Source: Shewanella woodyi ATCC 51908 (GTDB taxonomy: Bacteria; Pseudomonadota; Gammaproteobacteria; Enterobacterales; Shewanellaceae). From it: 64,000 nucleotides of DNA. The notes under the pieces were generated by a model that was not told the DNA's origin, searched no databases, and was given only the letters and a program-made list of their open reading frames with translations. The position numbers were made by a program, and so were the translations under genes. Positions 57,067-64,000 of the stretch are shown here, piece by piece (the stretch's first letter is position 1; each line of letters starts with the position of its first letter). The stretch spans positions 5,642,001-5,706,000 of the forward strand of contig NC_010506.1 of the NCBI RefSeq assembly GCF_000019525.1, in the 5' to 3' direction.

Positions 57067-57512
57067 GCTTTATCTCTTTATGCATTAGTGACAGTAATTT
57101 GCCCTATGCAGTACTGACCTTTTTGTAATACTTTTCCTCATCAGTTAGCAAGGTATGGGTTCCGTCTAGCGACAACCTTTTAGTTAACCAATGTTTGCAC
57201 TTTTATACAGTAGTATCGGTTTAGTGCGGTAAATCTCTAAGTTTTTGCGCAATCAGTTCACGGTTTGTTGTTGAGTGAAAATAAAAATAGATGTAAATTC
57301 AAGTAACTAAAAACGCGCTGGCTCGGTTTGCAGGAGATACGAGGCAAACAAAGTGTGCGACTAAGTTTTGTCCTAGAGTGTATTGGATACAATCTTAAGC
57401 GTAAGTGTTTAATAAGCTGTTATTAATTAACTTTTCAGGTATTTTACTGTGCACGCTTTCTCAACATGGCTTGGCAAAACGCGCAAGCCGTATATACAAA
57501 TGTTAGCAGCCT
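57067..57512. other. intergenic sequence before the second desaturase
   Basis: About 450 AT-rich bases without a supported gene. The last 55 bases (about 57458-57512) contain GGCTTG-GCAAAACGCG-CAAGCC inside AACAT…ATGTTAGC. It could be a short degenerate attC site ending just before the desaturase. Confidence 0.4.
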
Positions 57513-57522
57513 TAGGATAGTC

Positions 57523-58488
57523 ATGCTCAATACGGATAGAGTTTATTCAAATGATAAACATAGTGCTTTTAGTGGCACTGTAAAATGGAAGCCTGTTAAA
57601 TCTATTTGGTTTTTGACTCATCTCTTAGCAACTATTTTAATTGCTCCATTTGTTTTGTCTTTTTCCGCCTTTTTTGTCTTTTTAATCCTTACAGCTATTA
57701 CATTATGTTTTGGGCATTCGCTAGGAATGCATAGATTGCTAATTCATCGCTCATATGAATGTCCTAAATGGATGGAGTATTTGTTTGTATATTTGGGTGT
57801 GTTAGTTGGAATGGCAGGCCCAATAGGCATGATGATTCAACATGACCTTCGTGATTGGGCGCAAAGACAAACTCAGTGTCATGATTACTTATTACATGGC
57901 TCAAAAATACTAAAGGATGGTTGGTGGCAATTAAATTGTGATCTTGTACTAAACAACCCTCCCGAATTTAATATAGAAGAATCGGTATCCTTAAATAAGT
58001 TTTATCAATTCATAGAAAAAACGTGGATGCTTCAACAATTAGTCCTAGCCATTCCTTTATTTCTTATTGGTGGTATACCTTGGTTAGTTTGGGGCGTTTC
58101 TGTTCGAATTGTAATATCTGTCGGTGGTCATTGGCTCATTGGTTACTTTGCCCATAATAAAGGCGATAAAACTTGGGAAGTTGAAGGAGCTGCGGTACAA
58201 GGCCACAATATTAAAGTAGCGGGTTTCCTTTCAATGGGAGAAGCGTGGCATAACAATCATCATGCTTATCCGGGTTCCGCAATGTTAGGCTTGTACAGTG
58301 ACGAACCAGATCCAGGGTGGTGGGTTCTAAACGCTTTACATAATCTAAGAATCGTTAAAAACATTAAATTGCCAAAGCAGCTACCAGCTAGGTCAGAATT
58401 AGTCAAAGTTTCTGATAATATTGACAGTCGAGTTGAACGAGTGCCTGAGGACTGCGAAGTCGCAAAGTTTATACGAAAAGGCAGCTAA
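57523..58488 (+). CDS. second membrane fatty acid desaturase, probable gene cassette
   Basis: The protein (321 residues from this start) is a membrane desaturase. HSLGMHR and HRLLIHR form the first histidine box region; the third box is HNNHHAYPGSAMLGLYSDEPDPGWW. The second region reads HDLRDWAQRQTQCHDY instead of HRxHH, as in a bacterial subfamily I recall. The ATG at 57523 has AGGA five bases upstream. An ATG 57 bases earlier lacks a site and lies in the proposed attC. GTTAGCAGCC before the gene mirrors GGCAGCTAAC at its end, as expected for an integron cassette. The substrate is unknown. Confidence 0.8.
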   Translation: MLNTDRVYSNDKHSAFSGTVKWKPVKSIWFLTHLLATILIAPFVLSFSAFFVFLILTAITLCFGHSLGMHRLLIHRSYECPKWMEYLFVYLGVLVGMAGPIGMMIQHDLRDWAQRQTQCHDYLLHGSKILKDGWWQLNCDLVLNNPPEFNIEESVSLNKFYQFIEKTWMLQQLVLAIPLFLIGGIPWLVWGVSVRIVISVGGHWLIGYFAHNKGDKTWEVEGAAVQGHNIKVAGFLSMGEAWHNNHHAYPGSAMLGLYSDEPDPGWWVLNALHNLRIVKNIKLPKQLPARSELVKVSDNIDSRVERVPEDCEVAKFIRKGS

Positions 58489-58489
58489 C
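58483..58489 (+). other. left part of an attC site split by the insertion sequence
   Basis: AGCTAAC (containing the desaturase stop TAA) would be the R'' core of an attC whose remainder lies at 60095-60187. GCTAAC is the exact complement of GTTAGC at the proposed start of the same cassette (about 57512-57517). Confidence 0.6.
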
Positions 58490-58507
58490 ACATATGAGCC
58501 TCCCGCC

Positions 58508-58973
58508 AGTCAATAGGCGAGCTTAACTAGTTTGGCTGCTTGTGCAGTCAAATTTAAATCAATCAACAAATTCATCCACTTCGCATGTCGGTGCGCTGTC
58601 AAATCATCGTTTACAGCAAACACATATAGAGGCTCTCTTATTACGATCTTATCGCAGCCTGACGCAGTCCAATCCTTTGGAATATCAGGGGCACTAGACA
58701 GTTATCGGTTAACCCTAAGATGGCACTATTCAAGTCTCAGGTGCTTATAGCACAGTTAGTTTCAGGCTCATTTAGGGGGTAAACGACTTTGTTGATTGTA
58801 TTAATTAATGCGCGCCAATAAGGTGTCTAATCAAGTCTATGTAGCTTAAGTCGCACTTGGCATAGTGATGATGGTGAGAAATTATTATTTCATTAGCCAC
58901 ATCATTCACAGTCATGCTCGCTTCTCTTTTTAAGAGTATCTAGTTAGACGTTCAGCTCACCTTATTGCGCGAC
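58508..58973 (-). ncRNA. candidate guide (bridge) RNA region of the IS110-family element
   Basis: The 466 bases after the transposase stop hold no gene. In IS1111-type elements the structured RNA that pairs with donor and target DNA is encoded at this 3' side. I did not resolve its loops, so presence and borders are inferred from family and position only. Confidence 0.35.
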
Positions 58974-60017
58974 TTATCCTTTCAAAAATCGTTGTTCATC
59001 AAACACCGTTTTGTTTTTCAGCATGAAGTAGACACAACGTCCAAGCTTATGAGCTAGCGCAGATAGTGCTTTGGCTTTGCTCATCCGTTTTTGTAATCGG
59101 TTAAGATAGTTACGCGCTTTATCATTACCACGAAGGTAAAGCACTGCCGCTTCAGAGAACGCCCATTTCAAGTGCGCATTACCGATTTTATTGCCGTTGG
59201 TGCCGTAGGTTTTACCAGCTGACTCAGCTTTGCATTTCACTAAACGAGAGTATGAGGCAAATTTTTGAACTGATTCAAACCGAGTGACATCACCGATTTC
59301 ATAAAGGATAGTCAGCGATAAAATCTTACCAATACCTGGAACGGTTTTAAGTAATTCAAGATAAACGGGATTATGGTTTTTGGCTTGTTTCTCAATAAAC
59401 CATTCAACCTGAGCGAGTTCCTTGGCATAGCAATCGAGAAGTGCCATGTCTAAGTCTATATTTCGCTGTACGATAGGGTCTTTATATTGTTGACGTAATT
59501 TTTGTCTTGCGGAAATGTTTTTAAGATTTAACTCTGTCGCAGGTAAGTTGTACTGGCTGTTTGTATTAACAACATGAGCTTTGAGCATGGCACCGTGACG
59601 GACTATCTTCATTCTGCGACGTAGTAGGTCGCGGGCAGCACGCATTTCGTTAGGGTAGTTGTAAGCGATTGGGAAGTTACCACCACGAAGTAGCGACGCT
59701 ATTTTAAAGGAGTCGATTTTATCGTTTTTGGTTTTACCTCCGTGAATAGCCTTCATATACAGGGCATGGCCTAAGACAAAGTCGATGCCAAGTTCAGCAC
59801 ACCAATCAGAGACCCAATACCAGCAGTGCATGCACTCAACGCCGACTATGACATTACCTATATATGGTTCAAGTATGCGCAACAGGTCACCTTTGTCTGC
59901 ATCAATCTTTTTATGTACAGCAACTTTCCCTTTAGAATCAATAATGCAGACATAAAGTAAGCGCGCATGTAAATCAATTCCACAGTAGTATGGATGTGAG
60001 TTATTATAAAATCTCAT
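58974..60017 (-). CDS. IS110-family transposase (recombinase)
   Basis: The 347-residue protein has the N-terminal DEDD (RuvC-like) domain: GIDLHARLLYVCIID near residue 14 with the first aspartate, GVECMHCWYW with the glutamate, and KNDKIDSFKIA with the last aspartates. The C-terminal Transposase_20 domain follows (LKTVPGIGKILSLTILYEIGDVTRF and SAGKTYGTNGNKIGNAHLKWA). MRFYNNSHPYYCGID with AGGAG eight bases upstream is the preferred start. A start 36 bases earlier is not supported. The frame is intact, so the element may be active. Confidence 0.93.
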   Translation of the reverse strand: MRFYNNSHPYYCGIDLHARLLYVCIIDSKGKVAVHKKIDADKGDLLRILEPYIGNVIVGVECMHCWYWVSDWCAELGIDFVLGHALYMKAIHGGKTKNDKIDSFKIASLLRGGNFPIAYNYPNEMRAARDLLRRRMKIVRHGAMLKAHVVNTNSQYNLPATELNLKNISARQKLRQQYKDPIVQRNIDLDMALLDCYAKELAQVEWFIEKQAKNHNPVYLELLKTVPGIGKILSLTILYEIGDVTRFESVQKFASYSRLVKCKAESAGKTYGTNGNKIGNAHLKWAFSEAAVLYLRGNDKARNYLNRLQKRMSKAKALSALAHKLGRCVYFMLKNKTVFDEQRFLKG

Positions 60018-60094
60018 TGAGCTTTCTCCTGTTGGTTTCGTCACCTTCAGCATACTGCTAATGCGGTTTGCTAGGGAGGAGGCTCAATGATTAT

Positions 60095-60187
60095 CAAGCT
60101 AATTAATAAGGACAAAAAACAGTTGGCTGTTTTCGTTCCTCAACATTTTAGCCAACAATTTTTTGCACATTATTAGGGCGTTATGTG
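60095..60187 (+). other. right part of the split attC site
   Basis: CTAATTAATAAGGACAAAAA…GTTGGCT on the left folds against AGCCAACAATTTTTTGCA…ATTAG on the right with a few extra bases, and it ends GGGCGTTATGTG. This is the long VCR-like attC form of marine gammaproteobacteria. Confidence 0.7.
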
Positions 60188-60729
60188 AACAATCAAATAA
60201 GGAGAATTAGATGTTCAAATGGATTACTTTAAGCCTTAGCTTTTTCTTTTCCACATTAGTATTAGCTAATAGCACAGAAGTTAAACTAGAGCATTTTGCC
60301 AAAAACTACTTTGACTTATGGGTTGCAACACAAGCCCCCGATGCATCCAAAGAGGATATTGAAAACTATTTAGCTTTACTAACTCAAGATATTGGTCATC
60401 AACACCTACCTTATGATTCTGATGACATTCGACAACCTGATGGCAAAGAAAATATGAGAAAAGGTATGCTGTATTACCTTGGAGGGCATACTGAACATTC
60501 AGCAACTCTAATTTCGATTACAGTAGGTTACAATGTTGTCATTATCAAATATGACACCGTATCTAAAGGTATTCATCCTCAAACAAAAACAGAAGTTAGA
60601 TTTTCTTACGATACAACTGAAGTTCTTGAAATTGAAAATGGAAAAGTATCAGTTATAAGAAAATATAGTGAGTAAGTTCACATAACAAGCGCAATCAGCC
60701 GACTCGCTACGCTCTCGGCTGTTGCGGCG
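60181..60729 (+). mobile_element. integron gene cassette with NTF2-like gene
   Basis: The unit starts at TTATGTG after G60180, contains one gene with short flanks and ends at the G of GTTACGG (60729). Its own ends complement each other: CACATAAC (60679-60686) is the exact reverse complement of GTTATGTG (60180-60187), as expected for a circularised cassette. It is 549 bp. Confidence 0.72.
60211..60675 (+). CDS. small secreted protein, NTF2/SnoaL-like
   Basis: The 154-residue protein starts with a signal peptide (MFKWITLSLSFFFSTLVLA, cleavage before NST). The mature part (ENYLALLTQDIGHQHLPYDSDDIRQPDGKENMRKGMLYYLGG…) has the cone-shaped NTF2-like pattern of a helix pair followed by beta strands, often seen in isomerases or binding proteins. 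AGGAG lies six to ten bases before the ATG. Its position inside a cassette suggests an adaptive accessory role. The function is not known. Confidence 0.75.
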   Translation: MFKWITLSLSFFFSTLVLANSTEVKLEHFAKNYFDLWVATQAPDASKEDIENYLALLTQDIGHQHLPYDSDDIRQPDGKENMRKGMLYYLGGHTEHSATLISITVGYNVVIIKYDTVSKGIHPQTKTEVRFSYDTTEVLEIENGKVSVIRKYSE

Positions 60730-60735
60730 TTACGG
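60679..60735 (+). other. attC site after the NTF2-like cassette
   Basis: CATAACAAGCGCAATCAGCC on the left and GGCTGTTGCGGCGTTACG on the right pair with a few unpaired bases around a short loop, 57 bp in all. R'' is CACATAAC and R' is GTTACGG. The size and the extra bases on one strand fit a '59-base element'. Confidence 0.7.
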
Positions 60736-60832
60736 CTTATCTGATCGCCATAGCTCCCTTAATGGCAGCAGTCATTTTCAGAGCTTAAACTCTAACGCAT
60801 TTTTGTCCAAAAACGTGTTTGATCACTTGAAG

Positions 60833-61120
60833 TAAAATCGAAGAGATACTTATGTCGAAGCCCGAGTCAGGTGTAGATGCGGCAGTGAGCTTCGACAGCA
60901 GGGCGAAGTTACACGAAGTGGAACTCTTTGAGCGAGAAATAGGGATATCGAACTGGCCGGTAAACATGGACGTTGTTTGAAGTCGTAGAGCCCACAGGGC
61001 AGAAAATGTTCCAAACATTTTTTCTGCATTTCCTCCATCCTTGGAGGTCAGATATGCTTGCGGAGTGTCGCAGAAGTGTTTGCACATCGGCCTGCTGCAA
61101 GCAATAAACACCAATTCAGC
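60833..61120. repeat. variable-core repeat, copy C (inverted)
   Basis: It has the same ends as copies A and B but in opposite orientation (CGAAGAGATA…CAGGTGTAGATGCGGCA at the left; GCTGCAAGCAATAAAC at the right). The interior differs and includes GGAGGAAATGCAG…palindromes. An open frame on the minus strand (60785-61213) is only the repeat read through. Confidence 0.65.
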
Positions 61121-61218
61121 CATGGCATTCAGCAAACTAGCCAAATACCAAACTAGCCCAATGGAACTAGTAAAACTAACCCCAAAAGATACTTCAAACT
61201 TGCTATCCGGCAAGTAAG

Positions 61219-61977
61219 CTAAAGGGGTAAACGTCCTTGATAACTAATCGGATAATAACCTTGGCTATCTTTCTTACCCAAGAAGGCTAACGCTTTCTTC
61301 AGATCCGCTGGTTGTGAAGCGGTCTCTTTAATTTTGGCGCTTACCTGAACCATCTTCTCAGCTTTTACTAACACAGTGCCATCAAAGCCAAGCTGATTCA
61401 TCTGCTCATCGGAGCGAACTTTGACGTTGCCATCTTCACAGCTCAGTCCAAGCTCGATGTCACCTAGTGGATAGTTGCCAAACTGGTTTTTGACCTGAAC
61501 AGTATTAAGAAAAAGCTTGCCGTTTAGTTGCTCACATAAAGGAATACCTTGCTGGAGCGTATCCACAAACAGACTGATATCACCGCTGACTTCAGTGCGG
61601 AACGGTAAACGGGTATTACCTAGCAGAAAGCTACTTGGCGCCTCAAATCTTAACCCCTCGGCGTCAATACCTGAGCCAGAGAGCGACACTAACCCCTTGC
61701 CATTAACCGCCGTTCCACGATTACCGATAACCAGATCTAAATTCGCCTTACCTAAAAAGAGCCCCCAAGGGCTTAACTGCCACTGAACCAGCTCAAGCTG
61801 TCGTCTCTGGATGCTCAAGGTTTCAATTTTTCCTGACCAGATCGTTCCTGAAACACCAGATACACTGATATTATTTGGCAATGGGGCCAGTTTTACGGCA
61901 ACACTGGCTGGAAACAGTGCGATGATAAACCCTAAGTAGATCACCACACCCAAAATAATCTTTTTCGTTAAATTCAC
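61219..61977 (-). CDS. gspN: type II secretion system protein N
   Basis: GspN (252 residues) is an accessory inner-membrane/periplasmic component of the type II secretion machine. One N-terminal membrane helix (about residues 7-28) is followed by a beta-rich periplasmic part with SGVSGTIWSGK, typical of the family. It is the last gene of the gsp operon, 47 bases after gspM, and directly borders the accessory segment. Confidence 0.92.
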   Translation of the reverse strand: MNLTKKIILGVVIYLGFIIALFPASVAVKLAPLPNNISVSGVSGTIWSGKIETLSIQRRQLELVQWQLSPWGLFLGKANLDLVIGNRGTAVNGKGLVSLSGSGIDAEGLRFEAPSSFLLGNTRLPFRTEVSGDISLFVDTLQQGIPLCEQLNGKLFLNTVQVKNQFGNYPLGDIELGLSCEDGNVKVRSDEQMNQLGFDGTVLVKAEKMVQVSAKIKETASQPADLKKALAFLGKKDSQGYYPISYQGRLPL

Positions 61978-62024
61978 TACTACACCTTAATAAAAACCAT
62001 CAGCTCTTTATTGTTAAAGCTGGC

Positions 62025-62501
62025 TTACTGTGAAAGCTGGATTCGGCGAACCTTCACTAAACCAGGTAGATCCGACTCAGCAAGGTCAATACTATCAAGC
62101 GATAAACCTTTTCCCTGCACCAGATCATTGAGATAGGCTAACAAGGCATCAAATGGTACATCATCCATCCAGATCTGTATCTTATTTCCTTGAGGCTGCA
62201 TACGTGTGATCTCAAGACCATAGGTACCTGCACTCTGATTCACGGCTGCACTCAAACTTCCTCTGAAACTGGTTTTATTGCCACTCTCTTTCAAACCAGC
62301 AATCTTATTCGCTGTCTGCTTGACATAATTTAAGGTGTTCTGCTGCGCCTGTAGGCCACGTTCAGCATCGAGCTCTGCATTGGCGATCGGCGTCCAGATC
62401 CCCCAATAGAGAATCCCTACCACGAGAAACACACCACATGTACCAACGAGTTGTTGTTCACGTAGCTCTAAACCACTCCACCAAGCTTTTAGATTATCCA
62501 T
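62025..62501 (-). CDS. gspM: type II secretion system protein M
   Basis: GspM (158 residues) is a single-pass inner-membrane protein of the secretion platform that partners GspL. The cytoplasmic start MDNLKAWWSGLELREQQLV, one membrane helix (about residues 18-36) and a ferredoxin-like periplasmic domain fit. One base separates it from gspL. Confidence 0.93.
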   Translation of the reverse strand: MDNLKAWWSGLELREQQLVGTCGVFLVVGILYWGIWTPIANAELDAERGLQAQQNTLNYVKQTANKIAGLKESGNKTSFRGSLSAAVNQSAGTYGLEITRMQPQGNKIQIWMDDVPFDALLAYLNDLVQGKGLSLDSIDLAESDLPGLVKVRRIQLSQ

Positions 62502-62502
62502 C

Positions 62503-63702
62503 TTATTTGCTCCTCAGCGTTAAGGTGCTGGTCACTGAGTCTTCACCACTGTTCATCGCTCCTGAATCAAGCTGATAGGAGGCTGACACTATCGTCTTAA
62601 ACTGCTCAACCTGGGCATAACTCTTAGCGATGACCTGCATTCTCAGTTCATTGCGGACGCTGTCAAAACGCAAGGTCGTAGGCTTTAGCTCTGGCACTTG
62701 AGTAAAGGCGGGTTCTAAGCCTTGAAGCATAGTGAAAAACTCACTGCCACCACTGCCTCCCTGCATGCTTCGCAGCTGTTTCTCCATCTGAGATCTCAGG
62801 TTTACAATTCTCGAACTGCCGGGCACCGCTCGCTTGTAGATAGCTTCACTTTCCGCTTTCAGTCTCGCCTGCTCTGTATTCATCTGATGAATATTGAGCC
62901 CTTTATTAACTAAACCAAGTACTAAGGCAACACCAATCACAATGGCGACATTACGCCAAAGCAGTAAATTTTTACCGTATTCACGCTTAGGGGTATAAAC
63001 ACCAGATAACAGATTCAGGGGAGCTGAAAGTATCCCTTTAGCCAGTACTAACATAGGCAGCTCAAGGGCTTGAGGCTTGATATCTGCACCAGCAAAGGCC
63101 AGTTCACTGTGTCCGGCAACGGTCACAGGTGTCTCTTGCCCTTCTGGTAACAATCTAGGCAGTAGCGTATCTAACCAGTCTTGAGTCAAACTCACACCAG
63201 AACCTTCACCGGTTCTAACCAGATACTCTTGGTTAAACTTAATCGCTGCCCACTGGCACTCATCAAGAGGAAGAGCTAAGCAGTCAGGCACAACATTCTT
63301 AACTTTAAGCCCAGCCTCATGTAACCAGCTTAACCAATCCTGCATCTGCTGATGTGCAACAACGGCAACACTCAGCTCGCCATCGGTACGTGGACCGGGG
63401 ACAAAATGAAGCTCATCGACGTTTTCAGCTAGCGACTCCTCTAACATAAAAGGAAGCGCTTGAATGGCTTGGCGTTGCCCTTTTTCTGGCAACTCCACAG
63501 AGGTCAATGTGATCGCAGATGATGGCACCAACACATCCACAGGACGGTTACCGGCACGCTCAGTTAAGCTACTTAATGCACTGGCATCTTTTAGCTCACC
63601 TGAAGCGATGATCTCCTGCTCCTGCTCGGACCAAACCAACCAAGAGCATGCTTGATCTGAACTTGTTCCTAAGCGAATAAATAATCTTTCACTCACATTC
63701 AT
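62503..63702 (-). CDS. gspL: type II secretion system protein L
   Basis: GspL (399 residues) links the cytoplasmic ATPase GspE to the membrane platform. An actin-like cytoplasmic part (about residues 1-240), a membrane helix (about 248-267, LLLWRNVAIVIGVALVLGLV) and a periplasmic ferredoxin-like domain at the C-terminus are visible. It sits between gspK and gspM. Confidence 0.94.
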   Translation of the reverse strand: MNVSERLFIRLGTSSDQACSWLVWSEQEQEIIASGELKDASALSSLTERAGNRPVDVLVPSSAITLTSVELPEKGQRQAIQALPFMLEESLAENVDELHFVPGPRTDGELSVAVVAHQQMQDWLSWLHEAGLKVKNVVPDCLALPLDECQWAAIKFNQEYLVRTGEGSGVSLTQDWLDTLLPRLLPEGQETPVTVAGHSELAFAGADIKPQALELPMLVLAKGILSAPLNLLSGVYTPKREYGKNLLLWRNVAIVIGVALVLGLVNKGLNIHQMNTEQARLKAESEAIYKRAVPGSSRIVNLRSQMEKQLRSMQGGSGGSEFFTMLQGLEPAFTQVPELKPTTLRFDSVRNELRMQVIAKSYAQVEQFKTIVSASYQLDSGAMNSGEDSVTSTLTLRSK

Positions 63703-63778
63703 TCTCCACCTATCTTATGGCGCTACGGCGATAAGATCTCATTATTTTTATTCTGTTACTCAACAAATATAAAGTGGG

Positions 63779-64000
63779 CTATTTCTGCCCACCAAACTGT
63801 CGGGTTAATATCTCGAAACTCGAGCCGTCAGTCTTGATGATGCTCTCTAAACGGAACATAGCCGTATCGACCTTTGCCCCCGCTTCAAGACGGAAATATT
63901 TGCTATCAACCACAAAGCTCGATGATAACGCTGCGTCAGCAGCTAATAATCCTGCAACCGATGAGTTCTCTTTAAAATCTTCAATTTTTTCAAAACCATC
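63779..64000 (-). CDS. gspK: type II secretion system minor pseudopilin K, C-terminal part
   Basis: The last 73 codons of GspK read from the window edge and end at TAG (63779-63781). SKYFRLEAGAKVDTAMFRLESIIK is the conserved C-terminal segment of this pseudopilin-tip protein. The gene is cut by the window end and precedes gspL by 76 bases. Confidence 0.9.
   Translation of the reverse strand, partial: DGFEKIEDFKENSSVAGLLAADAALSSSFVVDSKYFRLEAGAKVDTAMFRLESIIKTDGSSFEILTRQFGGQK

Larger units (their letters stand above)
58490..60095 (-). mobile_element. IS110-family (IS1111-type) insertion sequence in an attC site
   Basis: The roughly 1.6-kb element holds one transposase gene on the minus strand. 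GGGAGGCTCA near the left end (minus strand, 58495-58504) and GGAGGCTCA near the right end (60078-60086) are sub-terminal inverted repeats, a hallmark of the IS1111 group. There is no clear target duplication. The flanks rejoin as a near-complete attC site, matching published IS1111 relatives that insert in attC. Exact ends are uncertain by several bases. Confidence 0.72.

Noticed and set aside
57466..57522. Upstream start for the second desaturase
   Set aside because: It would place coding sequence over the proposed cassette boundary, and it lacks a ribosome binding site. The ATG at 57523 has AGGA at good distance.
56368..60735. CRISPR array
   Set aside because: The repeats are few, long, of unequal spacing and partly inverted, with no short direct repeat-spacer pattern and no cas genes.
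60785..61213. 142-codon open frame on the minus strand before gspN
   Set aside because: It is the variable-core repeat read in one frame. There is no ribosome binding site, and the sequence resembles the ends of copies A and B, not a protein family.

Overview
The window is a chromosomal segment of a gammaproteobacterium, most likely a Shewanella. The evidence is the fixed gene order (ccmE, the alpha/spc/S10/str ribosomal protein operons, rpoBC, the L11/L10 operons, nusG-secE, tufB, a tRNA cluster, coaA/birA/murB, then an rrn operon) and the proteins themselves (CcmE, FabR plus a delta-9 desaturase, SelD/SelU, a type II secretion operon). The genus is inferred from synteny and was not tested by a search.

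Layout. 1-150 is the end of ccmE. 836-32910 is one long minus-strand block of translation and transcription genes. Read in the transcribed direction it holds tufB, secE-nusG, rplKA, rplJL-rpoBC, rpsL-rpsG-fusA-tufA, the S10 operon (rpsJ to rpsQ), the spc operon (rplN to rpmJ) and the alpha operon (rpsM to rplQ). Promoters, leader structures and terminators separate these units. 33029-33304 carries three tRNA genes (Gly-TCC, Tyr-GTA, Thr-TGT). coaA faces away from them, and birA-murB is convergent with coaA. 36621-37547 is repeat-rich and ends at an rrn operon on the minus strand (16S, tRNA-Ile, tRNA-Ala, 23S, 5S; 37596-43112) with P1 and P2 promoters. 43838-54984 is housekeeping: an RRM protein with a hydrophobic N-terminus, murI, trmA, fabR facing a desaturase across a palindromic operator, selD-selU, an LplT-like exporter, an acetyltransferase, cysQ, nudE and yrfG.

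The most interesting part is the 6.2 kb accessory segment between yrfG (ends 54984) and gspN (starts 61219). It holds a helix-turn-helix membrane protein, a second desaturase and a small secreted NTF2-like protein. The last two look like integron gene cassettes: their two ends carry complementary core sites, and an attC-like imperfect palindrome follows each. One attC is split by an IS110/IS1111-family element with a long 3' non-coding region, where a guide (bridge) RNA would be expected. No integron integrase is visible, so the segment resembles a short cassette cluster lacking an integrase (CALIN). Three copies of a repeat with conserved ends and a variable core lie in the same segment. The window closes with gspN, gspM, gspL and the end of gspK of a type II secretion operon.
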